64,000 bases of DNA from Streptomyces violaceoruber (GCF_033406955.1 NZ_CP137734.1:7130001-7194000); one strand, 5' to 3'; shown: positions 9,028 through 17,066, counted from the stretch's first letter. The notes: a model not told the origin generated them from the sequence alone. A program made the numbers and translations.

Positions 9028-10536
9028 TCACACCGCCCGGGCCATCCTCTCCAGCCCCGCCCGGATCCGTGCAGGCGTCAGGTGCGCGTACCCCAGCACC
9101 AGCCGCACCTCCTTGCCCGCCGCCGGACCATCGCCTGCCGGATCACCGGCCGCTGGACCATCGCCTGCCGGATCACCGGCCCCCGGGCCACCGGCCGCCC
9201 CGCCGTGCCCGTACGCCGCCAGGGTGCGCACCGCGACGCCGGCCCCGCCCACGCGCGCGAGGAAGACCTCCTCGGGACCGTACCGCTCGGGGAGCGTGAC
9301 GATGGCGTGCAGGCCCGCGGCGATGCCGGTGACCCGCGCGCCGGGAAAGTACTCGGCCAGGGCGCCCACGAGGGTGTCGCGGCGCTCCCGGTAGGCGCGC
9401 TGGCAGACGCGGAGCTGGCGGTCGTAGTCGCCGCGCTCGACGAAGCGGGCGAAGAGCGCCTGGTCGAGGGCCGGATGCCCGAGGTCGGTGGTCCGCTTGC
9501 GCTCGACGACGTCGTCCGCCAGCCAGTCGGGCACCAGCAGCCAGCCCAGCCGCAGCCCCGGCGCCAGGGACTTGCTCACCGAGCCCGTATAGGCGACGCG
9601 TTCCGGATCCAGCCCCTGGAGCGCGCCCACAGGAGCGCGGTCGTAGCGGAAGTCGCCGTCGTAGTCGTCCTCCAGGACCAGGCCGTCCACGGACCGTGCC
9701 CAGTCGAGCAGTTCGGCGCGCCGCCGCGCCGAGTAGGCGATCCCGGTGGGGAACTGGTGGGCCGGTGTCGCCACCACGAGCCGGACGCCCGACGCGTACA
9801 GCGGGCCCGTGGCGAGGCCCTCGTCGTCCAGGGGGAGGGGCACGGTGCCGAGGCCCGCCGCGCCGTACAGGGCGTGGTGCTGAGGGCTGCCGGGGTCCTC
9901 GACACCGGCGGTGCGCGTCCCGCGCGCGTGGAGCACGCTCGCCAGCAGCGAGGTGGCCTGTGCCACGCCGGAGACCACCATGATCCGTTCCGGGTCGGCC
10001 ACCACGCCCCGGCGCCGCGCGAGCAGCTCGGCCAGCGCGGTCCGCAGCCGGGGCAGCCCGCGCGGGTCGGGGTAGCCGAGGCTCTCGTGCTCCAGCTCCG
10101 TCAGTACGCCCCGCTGCGCGGCGGCCCACGCCGAGCGCGGGAAGAGCGACAGATCCGGTGTCCCCGGCACGAAGTCGACGCGATCGGCGGGGGAGCGCGG
10201 GGCGAGATCACGCGCGCGCGGACGGGCGGCCCGTACGGCGTCCCCCACCCACGTCCCCGCGCCCCGTCCGCTGCGCAGATAGCCCTCGGCCGTCAGCTGC
10301 TCGTATGCCTCCGTCACCAGACCCCGCGACACCTTGAGGTCGGCCGCCAGGTCCCGGCTGGACGGGAGGCGGGTGCCCGGCGCGAGCCGGCCCGAGCGGA
10401 CCGCGTCGCGCAGGGCCTCCTGCAAGGCGCGGCCACGCGCGCGTGCCGGTGCCGAGGCGGCGGGCAGCAGCAACTCCCAGGCCGCGCTGCCGGCGGCGGA
10501 GCCCGGAGGGCCGTCCGGAACGGTCGACGACGTCAT
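9028..10536 (-). CDS. MocR/PdxR-type transcriptional regulator (GntR HTH fused to aminotransferase fold)
   Basis: 502 residues. Residues about 35-100 form a GntR winged helix (PGTRLPSSRDLAADLKVSRG, then VTEAYEQLTAEGYL). The remainder is a fold-type I aminotransferase domain, with LEDDYDGDFRYD and SVSKSLAPGLRLGW supplying the PLP Asp and Lys. Such proteins sense PLP or an amino compound and usually regulate a neighbouring gene. ATG at 10536 is preceded by a GGGGGG tract, whereas further upstream starts lack one. It lies 162 bp from, and divergent to, the first gene of the 10.7-19.8 kb unit, so it could control that unit (inference). The C-terminus carries a duplicated Asp-Pro-Ala-Gly segment from a 30-bp DNA repeat. 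Confidence 0.85.
   Translation of the reverse strand: MTSSTVPDGPPGSAAGSAAWELLLPAASAPARARGRALQEALRDAVRSGRLAPGTRLPSSRDLAADLKVSRGLVTEAYEQLTAEGYLRSGRGAGTWVGDAVRAARPRARDLAPRSPADRVDFVPGTPDLSLFPRSAWAAAQRGVLTELEHESLGYPDPRGLPRLRTALAELLARRRGVVADPERIMVVSGVAQATSLLASVLHARGTRTAGVEDPGSPQHHALYGAAGLGTVPLPLDDEGLATGPLYASGVRLVVATPAHQFPTGIAYSARRRAELLDWARSVDGLVLEDDYDGDFRYDRAPVGALQGLDPERVAYTGSVSKSLAPGLRLGWLLVPDWLADDVVERKRTTDLGHPALDQALFARFVERGDYDRQLRVCQRAYRERRDTLVGALAEYFPGARVTGIAAGLHAIVTLPERYGPEEVFLARVGGAGVAVRTLAAYGHGGAAGGPGAGDPAGDGPAAGDPAGDGPAAGKEVRLVLGYAHLTPARIRAGLERMARAV
9125..9184. repeat. 30-bp tandem direct repeat inside the MocR gene
   Basis: Two adjacent near-identical 30-bp units beginning ggaccatcgcctgccggatc, at 9125-9154 and 9155-9184. 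They duplicate ten residues (GDPAGDGPAA) in a C-terminal linker, so the reading frame is kept. This looks like a slippage-prone, possibly strain-variable length polymorphism. Confidence 0.85.
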
Positions 10537-10698
10537 GAAAGAAGTCCCCCCGAACATCACGTCTGCACCACGTCTTCTCAATCATCCCCACTTTACGAGG
10601 GGTTGGACCCGCTGGTGCGTAAACCGGAGTGACAGACCACAGCGAGGGGGCAGGTTGAGGCCGCGCCCCGGAATCGTACGCGCAATCCAGGAGCGCCC

Positions 10699-11205
10699 GT
10701 GGACGCCAAGAACCGTTTCGAGACGAGGACCACCTTCGCTCTCTCCAGACTCGAATGGCTGGGCTTTCTCACCGTATCGCTCGTGCTCGCATTCCAGCAC
10801 CTCACGGAAATCCGCTGGGCCGTCTTCGTGCTGCTGTTCGCGGTGATCGACGTCGTCGGATACCTGCCCGGCGCGATCGCCTTCCGGCGCAGCCCGGACG
10901 GACACGTTCCGCGAGCCTGCTACGTGGCCTACAACACCATGCACAGCCTGGTCACAGCTGGTGTCCTGGCCGGGGCGTGGGCGTTGTTCGTCCGGCCGGA
11001 ATGGGCACTGCTGGCCCTCCCGATCCACCTCATGGGCGACCGGGCCCTCTTCGGGAACTCCCTCAAACCCTTCGGTGTCGCCTTCGAGCCGGAAACCACC
11101 CCGGAGTTCCGCAGGTTCGAGCAGCGGTACCACACGGCGGCGAATTCCGGGGAAAGCACCGCCGCGCGGACTTCCGTGGAGGACGCCGATGCCGTCCGTA
11201 CTTGA
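10699..11205 (+). CDS. Small integral membrane protein, DUF4260-like; possible N-N bond-forming (VlmO-like) protein
   Basis: 168 residues from GTG 10699, set by CCAGGAG a few bases upstream. Hydrophobic segments at about 20-35, 40-62, 83-99 and 101-112 suggest four membrane helices. Polar residues within or next to them are H34/E37, H82 and H110/D114 (in IHLMGDRALFGN), a spacing that could hold a metal pair. It resembles DUF4260-type membrane proteins. It overlaps the next gene, a DUF2156 protein, by 17 bp, so the two are surely co-made. In valanimycin biosynthesis a small integral membrane protein (VlmO) works with the MprF-like transferase VlmA in forming the azoxy group. I infer a similar role here, with moderate to low certainty. 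Confidence 0.6.
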   Translation: MDAKNRFETRTTFALSRLEWLGFLTVSLVLAFQHLTEIRWAVFVLLFAVIDVVGYLPGAIAFRRSPDGHVPRACYVAYNTMHSLVTAGVLAGAWALFVRPEWALLALPIHLMGDRALFGNSLKPFGVAFEPETTPEFRRFEQRYHTAANSGESTAARTSVEDADAVRT

Positions 11206-12151
11206 CACACTCGCCGCGCACAGCGACAACCCCAGTTCCTTTCTCGCCCTCAACAGCGGGAACGCGTACTTCCACGACGGCGGGTTCGACGGCGCCTGCG
11301 CCTATCGCACCTCGGGCCGCTACGTACTGCAATTCGGCGGCCCGTTCACCGCGCCGGAACACCGGGCACGCCTGCTGGACGCGTTCGCCGCCCACGCCGG
11401 CCGCCGTCTGGTCGCCGTGCAACTGCAGCGGGCGGACGCCGAGCTGTACGCGGCGCACGGCTTCACGGTCAACCAGCTCGGCGCGTCGTACGCGGTCGAC
11501 CTGAGCCGCTTCACGCTGCGCGGCTCACGGTTCGTCCGGCTGCGGAACAAGATCTCGCGCGCCCGCCGGGCGGGCCTGGAGGTCGCCGAGGTCATGGCCG
11601 GCGACGACTGCGCCGAACTGGACCGGATCGACCAGTGCTGGCTGCGGGACAAGGGCCGGCACGTCAAGGAGCTGCGCTTCCTCGTCGGCCAGCGCAACGG
11701 AAGCCTGCAGCGGCACCGCCGTCTGTTCGTCGGCCGGATCGACGGCGAGACGGCCGGCTACATCAACTACTCGCCGGTCTACGGCAGCCGCTCCGGCTGG
11801 CTGCACGATCTCAGCCGGCGCCGCCCCGACGCTCCGCCCGGCGTGATGGAGGCGCTCAACGCCACCGTCATGGAGCGGCTGACCGCCGAAGGAGCGGGCT
11901 GGCTGCACTTCGGCTTCACCCCGTTCACCGGGCTCGACCCGGAGCACGAACTACCCGGTGCCAGCCGTATGTTCACCCGGTTCGCCCGTCTCCTGGCCGA
12001 GCGCGGCGACGTGATCTACCCCGCGGCCTCCCAGCTCGAGTACAAGCAGAAGTGGGCCCCGCACGTGGTCCTGCCGGAGTACATCGCCTTCCGCGGCAGG
12101 CCCCGCCCCGGCGCGGTCTGGCAGTTGCTGCGCGCCACCAACGCCCTCTGA
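11189..12151 (+). CDS. DUF2156 (MprF C-terminal-like) aminoacyl-tRNA-dependent transferase; VlmA-like candidate
   Basis: 320 residues. ATG 11189 follows GTGGAGG closely and overlaps the upstream gene. The sequence has the LPG-synthase/GNAT-fold signature: QFGGPFTAPEHR, YAAHGFTVNQLG, then FTLRGSRFVRLRNKISRARRAG, GYINYSPVYG and a late WLHFGFTPF and EYKQKWAP. There is no membrane flippase part, so it is a soluble stand-alone transferase. The family moves an amino acid from aminoacyl-tRNA to an acceptor. In MprF the acceptor is phosphatidylglycerol; in valanimycin VlmA it is an alkylhydroxylamine. The following ACAD-fold and flavin reductase genes point to the hydroxylamine version (inference); lipid aminoacylation remains the alternative. 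Confidence 0.75.
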   Translation: MPSVLDTLAAHSDNPSSFLALNSGNAYFHDGGFDGACAYRTSGRYVLQFGGPFTAPEHRARLLDAFAAHAGRRLVAVQLQRADAELYAAHGFTVNQLGASYAVDLSRFTLRGSRFVRLRNKISRARRAGLEVAEVMAGDDCAELDRIDQCWLRDKGRHVKELRFLVGQRNGSLQRHRRLFVGRIDGETAGYINYSPVYGSRSGWLHDLSRRRPDAPPGVMEALNATVMERLTAEGAGWLHFGFTPFTGLDPEHELPGASRMFTRFARLLAERGDVIYPAASQLEYKQKWAPHVVLPEYIAFRGRPRPGAVWQLLRATNAL

Positions 12152-12223
12152 GCCACCGCGTCCACGGCCGTCCGAGTGCCGCGCCGATTCCGTATTCATC
12201 CCACCCTGGAGGACTGCACGTCC

Positions 12224-13357
12224 ATGAGATTCCTAGAGCGTGAACGCGCCACCCTCGCGAAGCTGCTGCCCGAACTGGACCCCGCGCTGCGCGAGGTCCC
12301 GCTGATGGAACTGGAGCGGCCGGGCAGCCCGGGCATCCGGCACTTCCGGGACAGCGGCGGTCCGGGACTGCTCGTCCCCGAGGCCCACCAGGGCCGGGGC
12401 GCCACCGCGCTCGACGCCCTGCGCGTGCAGCGGGCCATCGGCAGCCGTTCGCCGTCCCTGGCCGTGGCCACCACCATGCACCACTTCTCCATGGCCACCC
12501 TGGTCGGGCTCGGCGGCCTCGGCGACGGCTTGGAGTGGATGCTGATCGAGGGCGTGGCCTCGTCCAACCGCGTGCTCGCCTCCGGATTCGCCGAGGGCCG
12601 CAGCGGCGCGGGCACCCTCGACCCGTCGATGACCGCCACGGTGACCGCGGACGGCATCCGGATCAACGGCGTCAAACGGCCGTGCAGCCTGGCCCACTCC
12701 ATGGACGTGCTCACCGCCAGCGTGATGATCCCGCGCGAGGACGGGCAGGGGGACGAACTCGCCGTGGCCCTCGTGCCCGCGGAGAGCGAGGGGCTGAGCG
12801 TCAGCGGCTTCTGGTCCAGCGCCTTCCTCGCCGGGGCCGAGAGCGAGCAGGTCACACTCACCGATGTCCTCGTACCGCCGGAACTCCTGCTGCGCACCGC
12901 GACGACCTCCGGGGAACAGCTCGACGAACTTCAGACGGCCGGTCTGATCTGGTTCGAGACGCTGATGACGGGCAGCTACCTCGGCGCCGCGAGCGCACTG
13001 GTGGAGCGGGTGCTGCTGAACGACCGCATCCCCGAGTACGAGCGCGTACGCCTCTTCGTCGAGACCGAGGCCGCCATGGCCACCGCCGAGTGCGTCGCCC
13101 GGCGCATCGACGCCGGTGACCTCGACGAGTCGGCGCTCGCCCAGGCGTTGTACGTGCGCTACGGCGTCCAGGACGCCATCGCCCGAGTCGTCCCGCGCGC
13201 GGTCGAACTCCTCGGCGGCCTCAACTTCATGACGTCCGACGAGGTGGGCCACCTGGCCGCCTGCGCCAACGGACTCTCCCTGCACCCGCCGGCGCGCTCC
13301 CGGATGACCGCCCAGTTCTCCGCGTACCTGGCGGACCGGCCACTCGCCATCGCCTGA
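12224..13357 (+). CDS. Acyl-CoA-dehydrogenase-fold flavoprotein, probable flavin-dependent monooxygenase (amine N-hydroxylase candidate)
   Basis: 377 residues, ATG 12224 after CTGGAGG. The ACAD fold is clear: GLLVPEAHQGRGA, the flavin-loop segment LASGFAEGRSGAG, ADGIRINGVKRPCSLAHSMD and a C-terminal helical bundle with AVELLGGLNF. The C-terminal stretch where true dehydrogenases have YEGT with the catalytic Glu reads LSLHPPARSRM, with no Glu. ACAD-fold group D monooxygenases, including isobutylamine N-hydroxylase VlmH, differ from dehydrogenases in the same way and need a separate reduced-flavin supplier. Such a reductase is encoded at 16467 in this operon. N-hydroxylation of an amine made by the aminotransferase at 14534 is therefore my preferred role. 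Oxidation of an acyl thioester, as in tambjamine amine tails, is the alternative. Confidence 0.7.
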   Translation: MRFLERERATLAKLLPELDPALREVPLMELERPGSPGIRHFRDSGGPGLLVPEAHQGRGATALDALRVQRAIGSRSPSLAVATTMHHFSMATLVGLGGLGDGLEWMLIEGVASSNRVLASGFAEGRSGAGTLDPSMTATVTADGIRINGVKRPCSLAHSMDVLTASVMIPREDGQGDELAVALVPAESEGLSVSGFWSSAFLAGAESEQVTLTDVLVPPELLLRTATTSGEQLDELQTAGLIWFETLMTGSYLGAASALVERVLLNDRIPEYERVRLFVETEAAMATAECVARRIDAGDLDESALAQALYVRYGVQDAIARVVPRAVELLGGLNFMTSDEVGHLAACANGLSLHPPARSRMTAQFSAYLADRPLAIA

Positions 13358-13415
13358 CCGCGCGCGCCCCCACCGTCCTTCGGTGGCCGAGACCCGTTGG
13401 GAGAACCCACCCCCC

Positions 13416-14537
13416 ATGCCGTCAGACAACCAGCGTCTCGCCCTCCTGCCCGTCGGCCGTACCGGACGGCTCGACCGCCCCTCCCTGCTGCTCACCGGCG
13501 GTTCCGGAGTGCTCGGACGTGCCCTGATCGACGAGCTGTCACCCGACTTCGACCTGCTGTGCCTGCGCCGCGACACACCGTTGCGCGATCCGCGGGTGCG
13601 TGAGCTCCAGGGCGACCTGGTCGCTCCCCGGCTCGGCCTGAGCCCACGGGCCTGGCACGAACTGGCCCTCGAGGTGGACGTGGTGCTGCACTGCGCCGCC
13701 GAGACCGACTGGCGGACCCCGCCACAGGACATCACCCGCACCAATCTGCGCGGTGCCGACACCGTGCTCGACCTGGCGGCCCGGGCCGACGCCCCGTTGT
13801 ACCTGGTGAGTACCGCGTTCGTGGCCAACACCCCCACCGAGGAGGACCGTCGGCACTTCCCGGGTGCGGCCGCCTACCTCGACTCCATGGCCAGGGCCGA
13901 ACAGATGACACGCGAGGCGGGCGTGCCCGGCGCCATCGTCCGGCCCTCGGTCGTCATGGGTGACTCCGGCAGCGGGCGGATCGCCGGTCGGCAGGGGCTG
14001 ACCAGGATGATCGGCTCGATGGTCCTGGGGCAGGCCCCGGTGCTGCCCGGAGCCCCAGCGACCCGGATCGACATGGTGCCCCGGGACTACGTCTCGCGGG
14101 CCATCGGCGACCTGGTCCGGGGCGGTGTGGCCGACGGAGAGTACTGGCTGACGGCCGGCCAGGAGGCCATGGGTCTGCGGGAGTTCGCCGACGTCTGCGC
14201 GGACGTCGCCGTACGCCACGGCCTGCCCCGGCCCCAGCGGCCCCGGTTCATCCCCGCCGATGCCGTGCACCGGCTGCTCCTTCCCATGCTGGCGGGCACC
14301 TCGCTGCCCGCGTCCCTGAGGCGGCGGCTGGAGTACTACGCGGAATTGCTGCTGGTGTTCCAGCGGGAGCTGCCGTTCGGCACCTCCCTCGGCGAACCCG
14401 ACTGCGGCACCCGCCCGACCCGGACCGACCTCCGGGCCGCGCTCGTGCGCAACGCGGAGAGCTGGGCCGGGGACAGGGCCGGCCTGCTCAGCCCGAACCG
14501 ATCCGCCGCGACCGCCCCCATGGAGGTGGCGTCATGA
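13416..14537 (+). CDS. Thioester-reductase/fatty acyl reductase-like SDR with Lys-to-Met at the catalytic motif
   Basis: 373 residues. Extended SDR: NAD(P) loop TGGSGVLG at 27-34, HCAAETDWR, TNLRGADTVLDLA, LVSTAFVAN, and IVRPSVVMGDSGSG in the C-terminal half, as in the reductase domains that release acyl thioesters as aldehydes. The catalytic motif YxxxK reads Y154-L-D-S-M158, so the Lys is Met. It may therefore be a weak reductase, use another residue, or serve a non-redox role. ATG 13416 has GGGAG about 14 bp upstream; an in-frame GTG at 13383 is possible. It overlaps the aminotransferase as ATGA, so both probably act on one intermediate. A second reductase with an intact motif is at 26727. 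Confidence 0.75.
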   Translation: MPSDNQRLALLPVGRTGRLDRPSLLLTGGSGVLGRALIDELSPDFDLLCLRRDTPLRDPRVRELQGDLVAPRLGLSPRAWHELALEVDVVLHCAAETDWRTPPQDITRTNLRGADTVLDLAARADAPLYLVSTAFVANTPTEEDRRHFPGAAAYLDSMARAEQMTREAGVPGAIVRPSVVMGDSGSGRIAGRQGLTRMIGSMVLGQAPVLPGAPATRIDMVPRDYVSRAIGDLVRGGVADGEYWLTAGQEAMGLREFADVCADVAVRHGLPRPQRPRFIPADAVHRLLLPMLAGTSLPASLRRRLEYYAELLLVFQRELPFGTSLGEPDCGTRPTRTDLRAALVRNAESWAGDRAGLLSPNRSAATAPMEVAS

Positions 14538-15946
14538 CCGTGTCACCCCCGTCCACCGCGTCCACCGCGTCCACCGGGCCGTCCGCCGGGTTGGCCGCCC
14601 CGCCCTCCGAGCCTTCCGCCCCGTCCTCCGAGCCTTCCGCCCCGTCCTCCGAGCCTTCCGCCCCGTCCTGCGAGCCCTCCGCCCCGCGTGCCGGAACCGC
14701 CGCGCCGACCGGCCGGCCCGACATCGTGGACCTCTACCTGAAGCACATCGGCTCCGGCCGCGCCGTGATGGGCCGTGTCATGGGCGGCATGGCCGAGGTC
14801 CGCTCCGAGGGGGTCTGGATCCACGCCGACGACGGCCGCCGCTTCCTGGACTTCGGCGGCTACGGCGTCTTCATCATGGGCCACCGCCACCCGGCCGTCG
14901 TCGAAGCGGTGCACCGGCAGATCGACACCCACCCGCTGGCCAGCCGCGTCCTCCTCGAACCCGTCGCCGCCCGGGCCGCCCAGGCCCTGGCCGCCCACAC
15001 CCCACCCGGCCTCGACTACGTCCACTTCGTCAACTCCGGCGCCGAGGCCACCGAGGCGGCCCTGAAACTGGCCCGCGCCCACGGACTCACCTCGGTGATC
15101 ACCACCCGCAGCGGCTTCCACGGCAAGACCCTCGGCGCGCTGAGCGTCACCGCCAACACCACGTACCAGACGCCCTTCCAGCCCCTGCTCCCGGACGTCA
15201 CCCAGGTGGCCTACGACGACCCGGCCGACCTCGAACAGGCGCTGGCCGCCCACCGCGACCGGGCCTGCGTCATCGTCGAACCCGTCCAGGGCGAGGGCGG
15301 CGTACGCATCCCCCGCCCCGGCTACCTCGGCCAGGTGCGGGCGCTGTGCCGGACGTACGGCGCCCTGCTGGTCGTCGACGAGATCCAGACCGGCATGGGA
15401 CGGCTGGGCACCTGGTGGGGCGTCGACGCCGAGGACGTGCGTCCGGACGTACTGCTCGTCGGCAAGGGACTCAGCGGCGGTGTCGTACCGGTCGCCGCGA
15501 TGGTCGCCACCGCGGAGGCCTACGCCCCCTTCAGCCGCGACCCCTACCTGCACACCTCCACCTTCGGCGCCTCGCCGATCGCCTGCGCCGCCGCCCTCGC
15601 CACCGTACGGGCCATGGAGGAGGAGGACACCGTGGCGCGGGCCGCCGCGCTCGGCCCGCGCATCCTCACCGCCGTACGGGACGTGTGCGCGCCGTACCAG
15701 GGCGGGCTGGTCCGCGAAGTGCGCGGCCGGGGTCTGCTGATCGGCATCGAGTTCGCCGAAGAACAGGCGGTCGGCGAACTCATGCTGGAACTCATCTCCC
15801 GCGGTGTGCTCGTCAACAACTCCCTCAACTCCACCCGGGTGCTGCGGCTGACCCCGCCGGCCGTGGTCGAGGACTCCGCGCTCGACCTGTTCCTCACCAC
15901 CCTCGGCGCGGCCCTGCGCGGCACGGCCGACCGCATGACCGGCTGA
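14534..15946 (+). CDS. Class III PLP aminotransferase with Pro/Ser repeat N-terminus
   Basis: 470 residues. The core from about 62 onward is a class III (ornithine/4-aminobutyrate type) transaminase: FVNSGAEATEAALKLA, GFHGKTLGALSV, VEPVQGEGG, DEIQTGMGR with PLP-contacting D282, and the PLP lysine K311 in GKGLSGG. The first 60 residues are a low-complexity linker with a 7-residue repeat SEPSAPS. The ATG lies in the ATGA overlap with the reductase at 13416. With a reductase directly upstream, amination of a fatty aldehyde to an amine is the simplest reaction (inference); comparable reductase-transaminase pairs make the fatty amine of tambjamines. Amino donor and chain length cannot be read from sequence. 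Confidence 0.9.
   Translation: MTVSPPSTASTASTGPSAGLAAPPSEPSAPSSEPSAPSSEPSAPSCEPSAPRAGTAAPTGRPDIVDLYLKHIGSGRAVMGRVMGGMAEVRSEGVWIHADDGRRFLDFGGYGVFIMGHRHPAVVEAVHRQIDTHPLASRVLLEPVAARAAQALAAHTPPGLDYVHFVNSGAEATEAALKLARAHGLTSVITTRSGFHGKTLGALSVTANTTYQTPFQPLLPDVTQVAYDDPADLEQALAAHRDRACVIVEPVQGEGGVRIPRPGYLGQVRALCRTYGALLVVDEIQTGMGRLGTWWGVDAEDVRPDVLLVGKGLSGGVVPVAAMVATAEAYAPFSRDPYLHTSTFGASPIACAAALATVRAMEEEDTVARAAALGPRILTAVRDVCAPYQGGLVREVRGRGLLIGIEFAEEQAVGELMLELISRGVLVNNSLNSTRVLRLTPPAVVEDSALDLFLTTLGAALRGTADRMTG
14606..14688 (+). repeat. 21-bp in-frame tandem repeats in the aminotransferase gene
   Basis: Three exact copies of tccgagccttccgccccgtc plus one base, at 14606-14626, 14627-14647 and 14648-14668, then a degenerate fourth. 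They encode a Ser-Glu-Pro-Ser-Ala-Pro-Ser linker before the enzyme core and likely vary in copy number between strains. Confidence 0.9.
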
Positions 15947-15955
15947 CACCGGCTC

Positions 15956-15999
15956 CTGGCGCCGGCGCCAGCCACCCGCTCCGGACACCACCGTCCGGA
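15956..15999 (+). other. Palindrome and hairpin between aminotransferase and SRPBCC genes
   Basis: A 16-bp palindrome CTGGCGCCGGCGCCAG (15956-15971) is followed by a 7-bp-arm hairpin TCCGGAC/GTCCGGA (15980-15999). Both lie in the 81-bp gap after the aminotransferase stop. Partial termination, mRNA processing or a binding site are all possible; nothing selects among them. Confidence 0.45.
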
Positions 16000-16027
16000 A
16001 ACCCTCAGGGAAGGAACCGAACGACCC

Positions 16028-16495
16028 ATGCGTCACATGGTCCTGCACGCCCTCGCCGACGGACTGGCACCCGCAGACGTCTACGCCCGCATCAGCGACT
16101 TCCGCCGCTACCCCGAGTACAGCGACACCTTCCGCGAGGTGCGCGTCGAGCCTCCGCTGCCCGACGGCACCACGGTCTCGGACTGGACCGTCGAGTTCCG
16201 GGGCGGCCTGATGCGGTGGCGGGAACGCGACACCTACTCGCCCGAGACGTACTCCATCGCCTTCGAACAGGTCAGCGGCGACTTCCAGACCTTCGAGGGG
16301 AGCTGGCGCTGCGAAGCGAGGGACGGCGGCACGCTCGTCGTCTACACCGCGGCCTTCGACCTCGGCATCCCCTCCATGGCCGAGATCCTCGACCCGGTGG
16401 CCGAGTCGACCGTGCGCACCAACATCGCCCGCGTGCTGCGGGGCCTTGCGGGCGCGGAGGTGATCGATGAGCGCGCGGCTGCGGCTGGTGGCTGA
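16028..16495 (+). CDS. SRPBCC / polyketide-cyclase-like small protein
   Basis: 155 residues, ATG 16028 after AGGGAAGGA. START/SRPBCC-type layout: an N-terminal strand-helix with VYARISDFRRYPEYSD, central strands with WTVEFRGGLMRWRERD, FEGSWRCEARDGGT and a long C-terminal helix containing VRTNIARVLRGL. These proteins form a hydrophobic cavity that binds lipids, polyketides or quinones, and some act as cyclases. It overlaps the flavin reductase by 29 bp, so it belongs to the same unit. Binding or shaping a fatty-amine-derived intermediate is possible, but no catalytic residue can be assigned. Confidence 0.75.
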   Translation: MRHMVLHALADGLAPADVYARISDFRRYPEYSDTFREVRVEPPLPDGTTVSDWTVEFRGGLMRWRERDTYSPETYSIAFEQVSGDFQTFEGSWRCEARDGGTLVVYTAAFDLGIPSMAEILDPVAESTVRTNIARVLRGLAGAEVIDERAAAAGG

Positions 16496-17066
16496 CCGGG
16501 CGGCCGTCGCGGGCGCCCCGCCCCCGGTCGCCGATCCGCCGCACGAGGAGCCGCTGCACGAGGAACCGGGCCCGGGCGCGGCCCGCTGCCTCGGCCTGTA
16601 CGCCAAGCTGACCGCCGGGGTGACCGTCGTGACCGCCCGCGGCGCGGACGGCCCGCTCGGTATGACGGTGTCCGCCGTCACCTCGCTCTCCGCCCGCCCG
16701 CCGCTGCTCCTTGCCTGTCTGCGCGACGGCTCCCGCACCCTCGCCGCCGTCCGCGGCCGGCGGGTCTTCGCCGTGCACCTGCTGCGCGAGGAACAGCAGG
16801 AGCTCGCAGGCCGGTTCGCGTCCCCCACCACGACCGCGGCGGAGCGGTTCGCCGGGACCGACACCCGGCAGGTGCTGGGCGTCCCCGTGCTGGCCGGCGC
16901 GCTCGCCTGGTCGGTGTGCCTGACCGAGGACGTGCGCCGCTACGGCGACCACCACCTCGTCGTCGGCCGGGTCGCCGCCGTGCACGTGGGCGGCGGACGC
17001 CCGCTGCTGTGGCACGACCGCCGGTTCGGTGCGCTGACCGAGCCGGTGCCGGACGCCGCCGGATGA
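16467..17066 (+). CDS. NAD(P)H:FMN reductase (flavin reductase-like domain), partner of a two-component monooxygenase
   Basis: 199 residues. After a Pro/Glu-rich N-terminus (to about 38), the FMN-binding split-barrel domain is recognisable: TAGVTVVTARGADGPLGMTVSAVTSLS, PPLLLACL, FAVHLLREEQQELAGRFA and a final DHHLVVGRVAAVHV. Such reductases release FMNH2 or FADH2 to a separate oxygenase. The obvious client is the ACAD-fold protein at 12224 in the same operon, as VlmR serves VlmH in valanimycin; the halogenase-like enzyme at 23892 would also need reduced flavin. It overlaps both neighbours (29 bp upstream, ATGA downstream), so expression is tightly coupled. Confidence 0.85.
   Translation: MSARLRLVADRAAVAGAPPPVADPPHEEPLHEEPGPGAARCLGLYAKLTAGVTVVTARGADGPLGMTVSAVTSLSARPPLLLACLRDGSRTLAAVRGRRVFAVHLLREEQQELAGRFASPTTTAAERFAGTDTRQVLGVPVLAGALAWSVCLTEDVRRYGDHHLVVGRVAAVHVGGGRPLLWHDRRFGALTEPVPDAAG

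Noticed and set aside
12233..13837. Long open frame on the minus strand (534 codons)
   Set aside because: Antisense to the ACAD-fold and reductase genes, with Gly/Arg/His-rich composition and no family motif; a shadow caused by high GC.
14543..16864. 773-codon minus-strand open frame across the aminotransferase, SRPBCC and reductase genes
   Set aside because: It ends in Gly/Arg repeats that mirror the Ser-Glu-Pro repeat, and three well-supported genes occupy the other strand.
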